A DNA stretch of 64,000 nt from KBS50 sp042434095 (GCF_042434095.1 NZ_JBHLUE010000004.1:248001-312000); one strand, 5' to 3'. Counted from the stretch's first letter, positions 26,157 through 39,781 are shown. Program-made: numbers and translations. The notes: generated from the sequence alone by a model not told the origin.

Positions 26157-26734
26157 GGCGTTCCTTCCCTTCCTGCGGCCCGTACGGCGGCCCGTTCCGC
26201 GCGCGAACCCAGCGCCCGGACCAGCCGGCCCTCCACCTCGGTGATGTGTCGGCGCTGCTTCGCCAGGTCCGCCGGCCCGCGTACGTCGAGGACGTGCACG
26301 AACAGCGTTCCGCTGCCGCGGTCGATGTCCACGATCAGCGAGCCGGGCACCAACGACAGCGCCTCGGCGGTCAGCGTGATGTTCAGGTCGGTCGGCACCC
26401 GCAGCCGCACCGCCAGGACGGCCGACCGGGGCGGACCACCCCGGCGGAGCGCGAGCAGGCTCAGCCGGAGGCTCGCGGTGACCAGGTCGGCGACGAACCA
26501 CAGCGCAAAGGAGAGCACGGCCAGTGGCCGGACCCGGCCGCCGAACCGCAGCGGTGGCAGCGGATAGAGCACCAGCACGACCGCGCCGACCAGCGCCCCG
26601 CCGATGGTGTTGGCCCAGCTGAACTCGCCCCAGAACAGGCTCCAGATGACGACGAGCCCGACCAGGGCGATCAGCCGCTCCCGCCACCGACCGCGACGGC
26701 CGGTCGTGGCGCGCGCGGCAACGTCCGGGGTCAC
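26153..26734 (-). CDS. mrpE: Na+/H+ antiporter subunit E (MrpE/MnhE)
   Basis: 193-residue subunit with N-terminal hydrophobic segments (ERLIALVGLVVIWSLFWGEFSWANTIGGALVGAVVLVL) followed by a cytoplasmic part. That part has the family pattern LNITLTAEALSLVPGSLIVDIDRGSGTLFVHVLDV. The GTG start overlaps the mrpD stop (GTGA). The C-terminal tail is Arg/Ala-rich and variable. Confidence 0.92.
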   Translation of the reverse strand: MTPDVAARATTGRRGRWRERLIALVGLVVIWSLFWGEFSWANTIGGALVGAVVLVLYPLPPLRFGGRVRPLAVLSFALWFVADLVTASLRLSLLALRRGGPPRSAVLAVRLRVPTDLNITLTAEALSLVPGSLIVDIDRGSGTLFVHVLDVRGPADLAKQRRHITEVEGRLVRALGSRAERAAVRAAGREGTP

Positions 26735-28365
26735 GGCGCACCTGCGGGCAGCACGGCCTCGACGTACGGTGTCCGCTGCCGCAACTCGGCGGCGGCGTCC
26801 CCGGCCACCCGGTAGAGCGGCCCGGCGATGACCGTGAAGGCCAGCCCCAGGGCGACCAGCGCGACCGTGGCGCCGAGCATGAGACCGGGCAGGCTCCGCC
26901 CCGCCGCATCGGCGCCGACCAACTCCGGCGCCGCGACGGTTGTGCCGCCGCCTCCCGGGCCGGCCGGCTCCGCGCCGCCGCCGGCCCCCGCCGGTACGGC
27001 CGGCTCCGCGCCGCCACCGACCCCCGCCGGCACGGCCGGCTCCGCGGTCGGTGCCGGACGCCAGAAGGCGAGGTTCCACACCCGGATCATCGCGTAGAGG
27101 GTGAGCAGGCTGGTGAGGCTGCCGGCCGCGACCAGGGCCCAGGGCAGCACGCCGCCCTCGGCCACGCCGGCCTGGAACAGTCCGAGCTTGCCCAGAAAAC
27201 CGGAGAACGGGGGAACGCCGGCGAGGCTGAGGGCCGGCAGGCCAAGCAGCACGGCCAGTCCCGGCGCCGACCGGGCGAGCCCGCCGAGCCGTTCCAGGTC
27301 GGTGCTTCCGGCCCGCCGTTCCACCAGCCCGGCGGCCAGGAACAGGGTGGTCTGCACGGTGATGTGGTGCAGCACGTAGAAGATGGCTCCGGCCAGGCCC
27401 GCGGCCGAGGTGAGCGCCACACCGAACAGCAGGTATCCGATGTGGCTGACCAGCGTGAACGACAGCAGGCGCTTGATGTCGGTCTGCACCACCGCGCCCA
27501 GGATGCCGACCAGCATGGTCAGCAGCGCCACCATCAGCAGCAGGTCGGCTGCCCGACCGCCGGGAAAGAGCAGCGTCTCGGTCCGGATGATGGCGTACAC
27601 GCCCACCTTGGTGAGCAGGCCGGCGAAGACCGCGGTGACCGGCGCGGGCGCGCTCGGGTAGCTGTCCGGCAACCAGGCCGACAGCGGGAACACGGCGGCC
27701 TTGATGCCGAACGCCAGCAGCAGCATGATCTGCAGCAACAGCCGGAGGTTGTCCGGCAGCGCGTCCAACCGGCCGGCCAGCTGGGCCAGGTTGAGGGTCC
27801 CGGTGGCCGAGTACACCAGGGCGATCGCGGACAGGAAGAGCATCGAGGACAGCAGGCTGACCACCACGTACGTGCTGCCGACCCGCAGCCGGGCCTCGGT
27901 GCCGCCCAGCATGATCAGCACGTAGCTCGCGGCCAGCAGCACCTCGAAGCCGACGAACAGGTTGAACAGGTCGCCGGCCAGGAAGGCGTTCGCCACCCCG
28001 GCCGTGAGCACCAGGTACGTCGGGTGATAGACCGCCACCGGCGCCTCGGCGTCCCCGTCGGCCAGGCCCTGGCCGACGGCGTAGCACAGCACCGCGAGGG
28101 TGACGGCCGCCGACACCACCAGCATGAGCGTGGCCAGCCGGTCGGCCACCAGCACGATGCCGACCGGCGCGGGCCAGGCGCCGATCTCGACCACCAGCGT
28201 GCCGTGCCGGGCCGTGGTCACCAGCAACGCCATGGCGACCGCCAGCGTGGCGGCCAGGACCAACACGCTGACCAGGCGCTGCAGCCGGGGCCGGCCGGCC
28301 AGCACCAGGGTGATTCCGGCGCCGAGCAGCGGCAGCATGACCGGGAGTACGACGAGCTGCCTCAT
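26731..28365 (-). CDS. mrpD: Na+/H+ antiporter subunit D (MrpD/MnhD)
   Basis: This 544-residue subunit with about 14 membrane segments belongs to the complex-I-like proton-translocating family. The conserved membrane Lys/His residues are visible (FGIKAAVFPLSAWLPDSYPSAPAPV, LLTKVGVYAI, SHIGYLLFG, HHITVQTTLFLAAG). A Gly/Ala/Pro-rich insertion near residues 440-475 is encoded by 36-bp tandem repeats and lies in a loop before the last spans. It overlaps both neighbours by 4 bases (ATGA/GTGA). Confidence 0.94.
   Translation of the reverse strand: MRQLVVLPVMLPLLGAGITLVLAGRPRLQRLVSVLVLAATLAVAMALLVTTARHGTLVVEIGAWPAPVGIVLVADRLATLMLVVSAAVTLAVLCYAVGQGLADGDAEAPVAVYHPTYLVLTAGVANAFLAGDLFNLFVGFEVLLAASYVLIMLGGTEARLRVGSTYVVVSLLSSMLFLSAIALVYSATGTLNLAQLAGRLDALPDNLRLLLQIMLLLAFGIKAAVFPLSAWLPDSYPSAPAPVTAVFAGLLTKVGVYAIIRTETLLFPGGRAADLLLMVALLTMLVGILGAVVQTDIKRLLSFTLVSHIGYLLFGVALTSAAGLAGAIFYVLHHITVQTTLFLAAGLVERRAGSTDLERLGGLARSAPGLAVLLGLPALSLAGVPPFSGFLGKLGLFQAGVAEGGVLPWALVAAGSLTSLLTLYAMIRVWNLAFWRPAPTAEPAVPAGVGGGAEPAVPAGAGGGAEPAGPGGGGTTVAAPELVGADAAGRSLPGLMLGATVALVALGLAFTVIAGPLYRVAGDAAAELRQRTPYVEAVLPAGAP
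26961..27047. repeat. 36-bp tandem repeat (about 2.4 units) inside mrpD
   Basis: Units starting CGGCCGGCTCCGCGCCGCC at 26961 and 26997, and a partial third at 27033, differ at a few bases. Thirty-six bases keep frame and add 12 residues (AEPAVPAGxGGG) per copy to a cytoplasmic or periplasmic loop. Confidence 0.85.
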
Positions 28366-28853
28366 CCGCCGGCACCCCGCTCCCGCGTACCGACGCTGCC
28401 GGACGTGCCGGACGACGGCCCGGCCGGCGCCGGCTCCACCTGTTCCGGGTCCGCGGCCGGGGCGTCCGGGCCGGTGTCGGGCGCCGGGGTCTCGTGCCCG
28501 CGGGCCAGCTCGACGATCCGCCGGTCCTCGGGATCGTCCTGCACCTCGTCGTCCCCGCGGACCTGCCAGTTCCGGTACGCCACGGCCAGCAGCAGGGCGG
28601 TCATCCCGAAGGTGATCACAATGGCGGTCAGCACCATGGCCTGCGGCAGCGGATCGCTCATCCGGTCCGGCTCGGTCACCCCGGCCACCGGTGCCCCACC
28701 GGGCCGCCCGCCCAGCAGGATCAGCAGGTTGATCCCGTTCCCGATGAGCACAACGCCGAGCACGATCCGGGTCAGGCTGCGTTCGAGCAGCAGCGTGACC
28801 CCCGTTCCGAACAGCACCCCGACGGCCAGTACGAGGACGAGCGCCGGCCTCAT
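28362..28853 (-). CDS. mrpC: Na+/H+ antiporter subunit C (MrpC/MnhC)
   Basis: This 163-residue NuoK-like subunit has three membrane segments (about 1-100): VLVLAVGVLFGTGVTLLLERSLTRIVLGVVLIGNGINLLILLGG, then DPLPQAMVLTAIVITFGMTALLLAVAYR with the family motif DPxPQAxVLTAIVI. An unusually long polar tail (about 105-163), rich in Asp, Glu, Pro and Gly, extends past the usual end (about 110-125 residues). Overlaps of 4 bases with mrpA and mrpD. Confidence 0.93.
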   Translation of the reverse strand: MRPALVLVLAVGVLFGTGVTLLLERSLTRIVLGVVLIGNGINLLILLGGRPGGAPVAGVTEPDRMSDPLPQAMVLTAIVITFGMTALLLAVAYRNWQVRGDDEVQDDPEDRRIVELARGHETPAPDTGPDAPAADPEQVEPAPAGPSSGTSGSVGTRERGAGG

Positions 28854-31681
28854 CGTTCTCCCTCCGTGCGGGTGGCCAGGGCCCGCTCAGGCCCGCCCCC
28901 GGTCTCGATCTGCCGGTCCACCTCGGCGCCGAGGCTGCGCAGGATGTCCAGCACCAGCCCCACCACGATGAGATAGACCCCGATGTCGAAGAACAGCGAC
29001 GTCACCAGGTGCACGTCGCCGACCAGCGGCAGGTGCGCGTCGAACAAGGTGCTGCGCAGCGCCGCGCCCCCGGCGAACAGCGCCGCCAGGCCGGTGCCGA
29101 CCGACACCACGAGACCGGCGCCGAGCAGCACGCCGGCATCCAGCGGGGCGGCCTCGTCGAGCTCGTGCCGCCCGCCCGCCAGGTAGCGCACCGCCAGCGC
29201 CAGGCCGGCCACCAGCCCGCCGGCGAACCCACCGCCCGGCGCGTTGTGCCCGCTGAACAGCAGGAAGAACGAGAAGAGCACGATCACGTGGAAGGTCAGC
29301 CGGGTGACGACCTCGAACACGATCGACCGGCGCCGGTTCACCAGCGTGCTGCCGCCGCGCAGCCAGACCGGTTCCCGGCGCCCGTGCGGTCGCGGCAGGT
29401 CGCGCCGGCCGGGCCGCCGCGTACGGGTCGGTCGTACGAAGATCAGGCTGGCCACCCCGGTGGCCACGACGACCAGCACGGAGATCTCGCCCATGGTGTC
29501 CCAGGCCCGGATGTCCACCAGGGTGACGTTGACGACGTTGCGGCCGTGCCCGGAATGCACGGCCAGCTCCGCGAAGTCCGCCGAGATCGACACGGCGCTC
29601 CGGCCCGCGGCCGCGGCCACGGCCAGGCCGGACATCACCAGCCCGACGCCCACCCCGATGCCCCGGCGCAGGCACCTGCTGCGGCGCAGCGGGCGGGCCG
29701 AGAAGGTGGCCGGCAGCCGGCGCAGCACCAGCACGAACACCACGATGGTGACGGTCTCCACCAGGAACTGGGTGAGCGCCAGGTCCGGAGCGCCGTACAG
29801 GATGAACAGCAGCGACGTGCCGTACCCGGTGACCCCGGTGAGGACCATGGCCGTGATCCGCCGGCGGGCCCGGACCGCGAGCAGCGCCGCGACCACCAGC
29901 ACCGCCACGACCAGGGCCTGGGCCGGTCCGTCCCACGCGCGCACCGTGGCCGGCCATGGTCGGCCGACCAGCAGCACGGTCCCGGCGAGCACGACCAGCA
30001 CCGTGAGGATGGTGCCGAGGTACTGCGGCAGCGAGCCGCGCTGGGTGGCCCCGGTGACCTCCAGGGCGAACCGGTCCAGCAGCTGCGTGGCCCGCGCGTA
30101 CACCGTGCTGCCCGGCACCGGGGCGCGCAGCCGGTCCAGCACCGGGGCGAGCCGGGCCCGCAGCGCGAACAGCGCACCGCCGACGACCAGCGCCAGGACC
30201 GAGAGGCCGAGCGCCGGCGTCCAGCCCGGCCAGAGGGCCAGATGGTACGGCGTCCCGGGAAACCGGTCCGGGTACGCGGCCAACTGCCCGTCCAGCGGGC
30301 CGGCCAGCGCCCCGAGCAGCAGGCCTGCCCCGGCCAGCACGGCCGGCGGCGCCAGCAGCACCGGTCCGGGCCGGTGGACCGGGGTGGCCGGCCGACCGGG
30401 CCGGGTGCCGAAGGCACCCCAGACGAACCGGGCGCTGTAGGCCGCGGTGAGCGCGGCGCCGGCCAGCACCGCGACCAGCACCGCCGGTCGCGGCAGCAGC
30501 GCGTGCACCGCCGCCTCCTTGCCGACGAAGCCGAGCAGCGGCGGCACGCCGGCCATCGAGGCGGCCGCCAGCACGGCGCTCGTGGCCAGCAGCGGCATCC
30601 GCCGGCCGAGCCCGCTGAGCCGCTGGATGTCCCGGGTGCCGGTCGCGTGGTCGACCACCCCGGCCACCAGGAACAGCGCCGACTTGAACAGGGCGTGCGC
30701 CAGCACCATGACCAGCCCGGCCAGCGCCGCGGCCCGGCTGCCCGTGCCGAGCAGCACGACGAGCAACCCGAGCTGGCTGACCGTCCCGTACGCCAGCAGC
30801 AGCTTGAGATCGACCTGGCGCAGCGCCGCCCAGCCACCGGCCAGCATGGTGATCGCGCCGAGCCCGAACAGCACCGGATGCCACCCGGGCGCGCCGGCCA
30901 GCACGGGCGCGAGCAGCGCCACCAGGTAGACGCCGGCCTTCACCATGGCGGCGGCGTGCAGGTACGCCGACACCGGGGTGGGCGCGGCCATGGCGGACGG
31001 CAACCAGAAGCTGGTGGGGAAGATCGCCGACTTGGCGATGGCGCCGGCCAGGACCAGCAGAACGGCCGCGGTGCGCAGCCCGCCGCCCGGCAGGTCGGCC
31101 GGCACGATCTCCGACCACCGGTACGTCCCGGCGCTCTGGCCGAGCACGATGAAGCCGACCAGCATGGCGAGCCCGCCGAGGGTGGTCACCACCAGCGCCT
31201 GGGCGGCGGCCCGCCGGGTCGCCCGCTTCCCCGGGTTGTGCCCGATCAGCAGGTAGGACAGCACGCTGGTGAGCTCCCAGCACACGTAGAGCAGCAGCAG
31301 GCTGTCGGCCATCACCAGCGCCGTCATGGCACCCGCGAACCCCACGAAGGTGCCGGCGAACCGGCCGAGGTTCGCCTCGTCCGCCGGGAAGTACCGGGCG
31401 CAGTACACCAGGACCAGCGCGCCGACGCCGCCGATCACGAGCAGCATCAGCCAGGACAGGGTGCCGACCCGCAGGGCCACGTCCAGGCCGAGCCGCGGGA
31501 TCCAGCCGTACGTCTCGATCAGCGCGCCGCCGTCGCGGACCGTGCCGGTCTGCGCGGCCGCCCACCCGAGCACCGCGGCCGGCGCCACCGCCAGCACGGC
31601 ACACGCCGTGCGTCCCCACCGGCGGACCAGGACCGGTGCGGTCAGGGCGGCGGCGAGGTGCAGGATCAGCAGGACGAGCAT
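28850..31681 (-). CDS. mrpA: Na+/H+ antiporter subunit A (MrpA, with fused MrpB domain)
   Basis: 943 residues. The NuoL-like N-terminal two thirds carries the ion-path motifs (YVCWELTSVLSYLLIG, KSAIFPTSFWLPSAMAAPTPVSAYLHAAAMVKAGVYL, HALFKSALFLVAGVVDH). A DUF4040/MrpA C-terminal segment follows (YGAPDLALTQFLVETVTIVVFVLVLRRLP). Residues from about 790 are a fused MnhB domain (LFSGHNAPGGGFAGGLVAGLALAVRYLAGG). This explains why no separate mrpB exists. It is first in the A-C-D-E-F-G operon. The ATG at 31681 has GGAG upstream; an in-frame ATG at 31708 would add nine residues. Confidence 0.94.
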   Translation of the reverse strand: MLVLLILHLAAALTAPVLVRRWGRTACAVLAVAPAAVLGWAAAQTGTVRDGGALIETYGWIPRLGLDVALRVGTLSWLMLLVIGGVGALVLVYCARYFPADEANLGRFAGTFVGFAGAMTALVMADSLLLLYVCWELTSVLSYLLIGHNPGKRATRRAAAQALVVTTLGGLAMLVGFIVLGQSAGTYRWSEIVPADLPGGGLRTAAVLLVLAGAIAKSAIFPTSFWLPSAMAAPTPVSAYLHAAAMVKAGVYLVALLAPVLAGAPGWHPVLFGLGAITMLAGGWAALRQVDLKLLLAYGTVSQLGLLVVLLGTGSRAAALAGLVMVLAHALFKSALFLVAGVVDHATGTRDIQRLSGLGRRMPLLATSAVLAAASMAGVPPLLGFVGKEAAVHALLPRPAVLVAVLAGAALTAAYSARFVWGAFGTRPGRPATPVHRPGPVLLAPPAVLAGAGLLLGALAGPLDGQLAAYPDRFPGTPYHLALWPGWTPALGLSVLALVVGGALFALRARLAPVLDRLRAPVPGSTVYARATQLLDRFALEVTGATQRGSLPQYLGTILTVLVVLAGTVLLVGRPWPATVRAWDGPAQALVVAVLVVAALLAVRARRRITAMVLTGVTGYGTSLLFILYGAPDLALTQFLVETVTIVVFVLVLRRLPATFSARPLRRSRCLRRGIGVGVGLVMSGLAVAAAAGRSAVSISADFAELAVHSGHGRNVVNVTLVDIRAWDTMGEISVLVVVATGVASLIFVRPTRTRRPGRRDLPRPHGRREPVWLRGGSTLVNRRRSIVFEVVTRLTFHVIVLFSFFLLFSGHNAPGGGFAGGLVAGLALAVRYLAGGRHELDEAAPLDAGVLLGAGLVVSVGTGLAALFAGGAALRSTLFDAHLPLVGDVHLVTSLFFDIGVYLIVVGLVLDILRSLGAEVDRQIETGGGPERALATRTEGER

Positions 31682-32130
31682 GCGGGCTCCGTTCGGGCGC
31701 GCCCTCATCGGGGCGTCGGCTACGTGGAATCACACGGCAGTCCGCGCGGCGGCGGACGCCAATCGGGAAACCCGAACCTGTCGGCTCCCGTCGATCATGG
31801 ACGTGGGGCCGGTCAGGCCCGATTGATGGCCCTGGCCAGCCGGCGCACCCGCGTGACCGACCGGATGATCGGCGACGGACCGGCCGCGGGAACGGCCGTG
31901 GCGACTGAATGCGCGGTTGACGGACCGGCTGCCCGGGTGAGCCGGGCCGGGGGTGCGTCAGACCGGCGCAGGCCCGGGTGCGTCAGACCGACGCAGACCC
32001 GAGTGCGTCAGAACGGCGCAGGCAAGGGGTGGGTCAGGCCGGCGCAGGTCGGCGGCGCGTGGGGCCCGGGCAGGCCGCCGCCTCGTTGGACCGGCGGCGC
32101 TTGGGGGCCGGGACGGGCCGGCGGCGGGGG
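31682..32130. other. Gene-free stretch upstream of the Mrp operon
   Basis: About 450 bases without a supported gene. It must hold the Mrp promoter. The first 180 bases are moderately AT-richer (around GGAATCACACGG and AATCGGGAAACCCGAACC). From 31951 it becomes a tandem repeat and then low-complexity G/C sequence. All long frames across it on both strands are repeat-driven. Confidence 0.6.
31951..32050. repeat. Four 25-26-bp tandem repeats
   Basis: GGGTGCGTCAGACCGGCGCA recurs from 31951, 31976 and 32001 with small changes, and in a weaker fourth copy from 32027. The block is intergenic, between the Mrp operon and a small secreted-protein gene on the same strand. No coding role. Confidence 0.85.
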
Positions 32131-32565
32131 TCAGGCGGGCGGGGCGCGGGGGCTGGCGCCGGAGACCGACCGGGAGGCCGGAATGTGCCCCGCGGACGCT
32201 GCGGAACGGGACACCAGGGAATCCGCCGCCACCGCCGGCGAGACCGGCGGTGGGACGACCGCCACATCGCCGGCCCCGGGGTGCGACGGGCCGCGGCCGG
32301 GCGCGCGCCAGCGGACCGGCACCGACCAGCCGGCGCCTTGGTCGAGTCGTTGACCCGGACCGGCGTACCGGTCCATGCGGGCCACGTGCGGCGTGGCGGC
32401 GATGGCGGGAGTGATGACGGCCACCGACGCGGGCGCCCCGGCGATGGGTCCCGGCGGCGTGGCCACCGACGCCGCGCCGTGTACGGCGGTGCCGGCGAGC
32501 ACGAGCAGAACGAGCAGCCCGAACACGCGACGGAGGGCCTGCCTCAGCGGCGTGTCGGCGCGCAT
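32131..32565 (-). CDS. Hypothetical secreted or anchored protein, 144 aa
   Basis: Not recognised. It starts MRADTPLRQALRRVFG, followed by a hydrophobic segment LLVLLVLAGTAVHGAAS that reads as a signal peptide or N-terminal anchor. The rest is low-complexity Ala/Pro/Val/Ser without cysteines. The ATG has GGGAGG 8 bases upstream on its strand, a strong site, which is the main support that the gene is real. It lies upstream of the Mrp operon on the same strand but is separated from it by about 450 bases of repeats. Confidence 0.6.
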   Translation of the reverse strand: MRADTPLRQALRRVFGLLVLLVLAGTAVHGAASVATPPGPIAGAPASVAVITPAIAATPHVARMDRYAGPGQRLDQGAGWSVPVRWRAPGRGPSHPGAGDVAVVPPPVSPAVAADSLVSRSAASAGHIPASRSVSGASPRAPPA

Positions 32566-32714
32566 CGAGCCCCCTCCCGGCGTCGGAGCGGTAACTGTAA
32601 CCGCCCACTGCGGTCGTTACCGAATCCTCGGGCGGATCTCCCAGCACGTGGGAGGCCCGCCCCGACCCTCGCCTTCCCGCCCCTCGGGTCGACCGGATAG
32701 GCGGACGGCCGGGG

Positions 32715-33056
32715 TCAGCCGGCGCGCCGGACCGGGGGATCCAGCAGGTCGGGCCGGCCCAGCAGCCGGGCGGTCTCCTCGACGAACACGGCCGCGGCCG
32801 TCAGCGAGCGGGCCGAAGCGAGCGGCCGGGATCGGGGGCCACGGACGAAGCGATGGACGGCGACCCGGACCCGGGCACGGTCCGCCGCGCTCGCCTCGGC
32901 GGTCAGCGTGACCAGCTGGCGCAGGCAGCCGGCCAACCGCTCGGCGAGAGCCAGATCGGACCCGGTCAGCACCGACCCGAGCTCGGCCACGTGATGATCC
33001 ACCATCCGGATGAGCATGTCGGCGCCGAGCGGTGAGGTGCGCTCGACGACGGTCAC
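32715..33056 (-). CDS. Hypothetical protein, 113 aa
   Basis: Not recognised. An all-helical-looking protein (ADMLIRMVDHHVAELGSVL, LALAERLAGCLRQLVTLTAEA, ADRARVRVAVHRFVRG, AAAVFVEETARLLG) without membrane segments. The GTG start has GGAGGA 7 bases upstream, supporting the call. It is divergent from lhr across a noticeably AT-rich 166-base region with nested palindromes, which may control one or both genes. No enzymatic motif is visible. Confidence 0.7.
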   Translation of the reverse strand: MTVVERTSPLGADMLIRMVDHHVAELGSVLTGSDLALAERLAGCLRQLVTLTAEASAADRARVRVAVHRFVRGPRSRPLASARSLTAAAVFVEETARLLGRPDLLDPPVRRAG

Positions 33057-33083
33057 CCGGCCTCCTCCGGTCCATACTCTGTG

Positions 33084-33105
33084 TTACCGAAGAACTTACG
33101 GTAAG
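33084..33105. promoter_or_regulatory. Nested palindromes in AT-rich divergent region before lhr
   Basis: TTACCG and CGGTAA (33084-33089 and 33099-33104) form an inverted repeat. CTTACGGTAAG (33095-33105) is itself a palindrome overlapping the second arm. The surrounding 33065-33180 is far more AT-rich than the rest of the window and contains TAATTA and TTAAGG stretches that could serve as promoter elements in either direction. Confidence 0.5.
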
Positions 33106-33222
33106 TGCCGAGAATCCGGCAAGTAGTTAAGGGATAATTAATGCTTTTAGGTCGGTTTCTTTGGCTGAGGGTGAATCCAGGAATCCGGTCCGTAGGACTT
33201 CCCGCCGGACGGGCCGAGCAGG

Positions 33223-37833
<4,611 letters not shown>

Positions 37834-37872
37834 GCCGGCGAGCCACCCCGGCCGACCGCCGCCACGCGTCGT

Positions 37873-38021
37873 CCAGGCCAGACGCGCCGACCAGGCCAGA
37901 CGCGCCGACCAGGCCAGACGCGCCACCCACGGCCGCACCACCCACGGACACGGCCTGGGTCCGCGGGCCGGTCACGGGCCGCCGATCACCGATCGCGGAT
38001 TGCGGATTGCGGATTGCGGAT
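37873..38021. repeat. Two short tandem repeats between lhr and SDR genes
   Basis: An 18-bp unit, CCAGGCCAGACGCGCCGA, is repeated three times from 37873 to 37926. A 7-bp unit, GCGGATT, is repeated from 37995 to 38015 with a fourth partial copy. The second ends 3 bases before the SDR stop codon. The intervening sequence has no supported gene. These two genes converge here. Confidence 0.85.
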
Positions 38022-38024
38022 CGG

Positions 38025-38780
38025 TCACACCATCACGCTGCCGCCGGCCACGTCCAGGACCGTGCCGGTCACCCAGGACGAGTCGTCGGAGGCGAGGTAG
38101 AGCGCCGCCCGGGCGACGTCCTCGGGCGTGCCGAGCCGGCGGATCGGCCGGGACTCGATCAGCGACCGCTGCTGCTCCGCCGAGATCAGCGCGCGGGTTC
38201 GCTCGGTGAGGATCGTCTCCGGCGCCACGCAGTTGGCCCGGATGCCGTACGGGCCCACCTGGGCCGCCAGGTCCTGGGTGAACAGCTGGAGCCCGGCCTT
38301 CGCGGCCGCGTACGCGATGGGGGCCAGCTCCGACCGCCGCCGGCCGGCGGACGACGAGATGGTGATGATGACTCCGGACCGCCGCGCCTTCATGCCCGGC
38401 AGGAACTCCCGGACGGTCAGGAACGGGCCGGTGAGGTTGCCCTCGAGGGCCGCCCGCCACTCCTGCGGGGTGATGTCCTCCACCGGCCTCGGCCGGTGCC
38501 CGCCGCCGGCGTTGACCACCAGGATCTCGACCGGTCCCAGCACCTCCTCCGCCTCGGCCCGCATGGCGGCCACCCGGGCCGGGTCGGTGACATCGCCCGT
38601 CACGGAGACCGCCCGGCCACCGGCCTCCCCGATCCGGTCCCGCACCGCGGCCGCGGCCGCCGCGTCCCGGCCGTGCACCACCACGCTCGCGCCGGCCGCG
38701 GCGAACGTTTCGGCGATCACCGCGCCGATTCCCCGGGAACTCCCGGTCACCAGCGCCACCCTGTCCCGCAGGCTCGACAT
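38025..38780 (-). CDS. SDR family NAD(P)-dependent oxidoreductase
   Basis: 251-residue classical short-chain dehydrogenase. The cofactor motif is TGSSRGIG (about 13-20), followed by NAG in ILVVNAGGG, catalytic Ser in TISSSAGRRR, and Tyr/Lys in YAAAKAGL. The C-terminal GTPEDVARAALYLASDDSSWVTGTVLDVAGG is typical of FabG-like enzymes. Arg after SSR suggests NADP preference, an inference. The ATG has AGGAGGG 3-4 bases upstream. The substrate is not identifiable from context. Confidence 0.92.
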   Translation of the reverse strand: MSSLRDRVALVTGSSRGIGAVIAETFAAAGASVVVHGRDAAAAAAVRDRIGEAGGRAVSVTGDVTDPARVAAMRAEAEEVLGPVEILVVNAGGGHRPRPVEDITPQEWRAALEGNLTGPFLTVREFLPGMKARRSGVIITISSSAGRRRSELAPIAYAAAKAGLQLFTQDLAAQVGPYGIRANCVAPETILTERTRALISAEQQRSLIESRPIRRLGTPEDVARAALYLASDDSSWVTGTVLDVAGGSVMV

Positions 38781-38956
38781 GGTCCCTCCTCCCCGGCCAC
38801 CGGTCGGTCCGCCGGCCGCGGATCGATCCTGTCGGCACAACGAGGGCGAGGCGTCCGTCCGGGGACGACGACACCGGTACGCGCCCGGGCGTAGACCGCG
38901 CGACGCCGGCCACACCGCCGGCCGGCCGAAATCGGCGCGCCCGGCCGTTGGCCGGG

Positions 38957-39781
38957 TCAGGGCAGCCGGGCGACCACGCCGAGCACCGACACGTCCACCG
39001 GGTCGGGGCGGTCGGCCCCGGCGACCGGGCGCCAGTCGCTCACCGGCACGACCCCCGGCTCGATCAGGTCGAGCCCGGCGAAGAGCGCGGCAAGTTCCGC
39101 CCGGCTGCGCGGGAACACGTCCGTCCGGCCCGAGGCCACCAGCATGTCGTACGTGGCGGCATCCTCGGGACGCATGAAGTCCTTGGTGGCATTGCTCGCG
39201 GCCGCATAGCTGCCCGGCGGCAGCGCCGAGACGAGCCGGCGCACGATCCGGGCGACCTCGTCGTTGTCCCGGATGAAGTGCAGCACCGCGATCAGCATGA
39301 GCGCGACCGGCCGGTCGAGATCGAGCACCCGGCGCAGGTCCGGATGGTGCAGGATCGCCTCCGGCTCCCGCAGGTCCGCCTCGAGATAGGCGGTGGCGCC
39401 CTCCGGGGTGCTCGTCATCAACGCCCGGGCGTGCACCCCCACCATCGGATCGTTGTCCACGTACACCACGCGGCTGTCCGGGGCGATGGCCTGGGCCACC
39501 TCGTGCGTGTTGTCGGCCGTCGGCAGGCCGGTGCCGATGTCGAGGAACTGCCGGATACCGGCCTGGCCGGTGAGGAACGCGGTGACCCGCTTGAGGAACC
39601 GGCGGTTCTCGATCGCCGCCGTCCGTACGCTCGGCCAGGCGGCCGCGATCTGGTCGCCGGAGGCGCGGTCGGCGGCGAAGTTGTCCTTGCCGCCGAGCCA
39701 GTAGTTGTACCGGCGGGCGGGGTGCGGCACGGAGGTGTCGATGGCGTGCTGCAGGTGCCGGGAGGTGGATGCTTCGCGCAC
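38957..39781 (-). CDS. SAM-dependent methyltransferase, DUF574/Methyltransf_19 family
   Basis: 274-residue protein with the hallmarks of this actinomycete family: PHPARRYNYWLGGKDNFAADR near the N-terminus, QFLDIGTGLPTADNTHEVAQ as the SAM-binding loop, VVYVDNDPMV, and LDLDRPVALMLIAVLHFI. The family is abundant in filamentous actinomycetes and mostly of unknown substrate. GTG start (MREASTSRHLQHAIDTSVPH). It stands alone between the SDR and LLM genes on the same strand with 175-190-base gaps, so independent promoters are likely. Confidence 0.9.
   Translation of the reverse strand: MREASTSRHLQHAIDTSVPHPARRYNYWLGGKDNFAADRASGDQIAAAWPSVRTAAIENRRFLKRVTAFLTGQAGIRQFLDIGTGLPTADNTHEVAQAIAPDSRVVYVDNDPMVGVHARALMTSTPEGATAYLEADLREPEAILHHPDLRRVLDLDRPVALMLIAVLHFIRDNDEVARIVRRLVSALPPGSYAAASNATKDFMRPEDAATYDMLVASGRTDVFPRSRAELAALFAGLDLIEPGVVPVSDWRPVAGADRPDPVDVSVLGVVARLP

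Noticed and set aside
31978..32700. Plus-strand frame over the 26-bp repeats
   Set aside because: Encoded residues follow the DNA repeat, no ribosome site, and it overlaps a better minus-strand gene.
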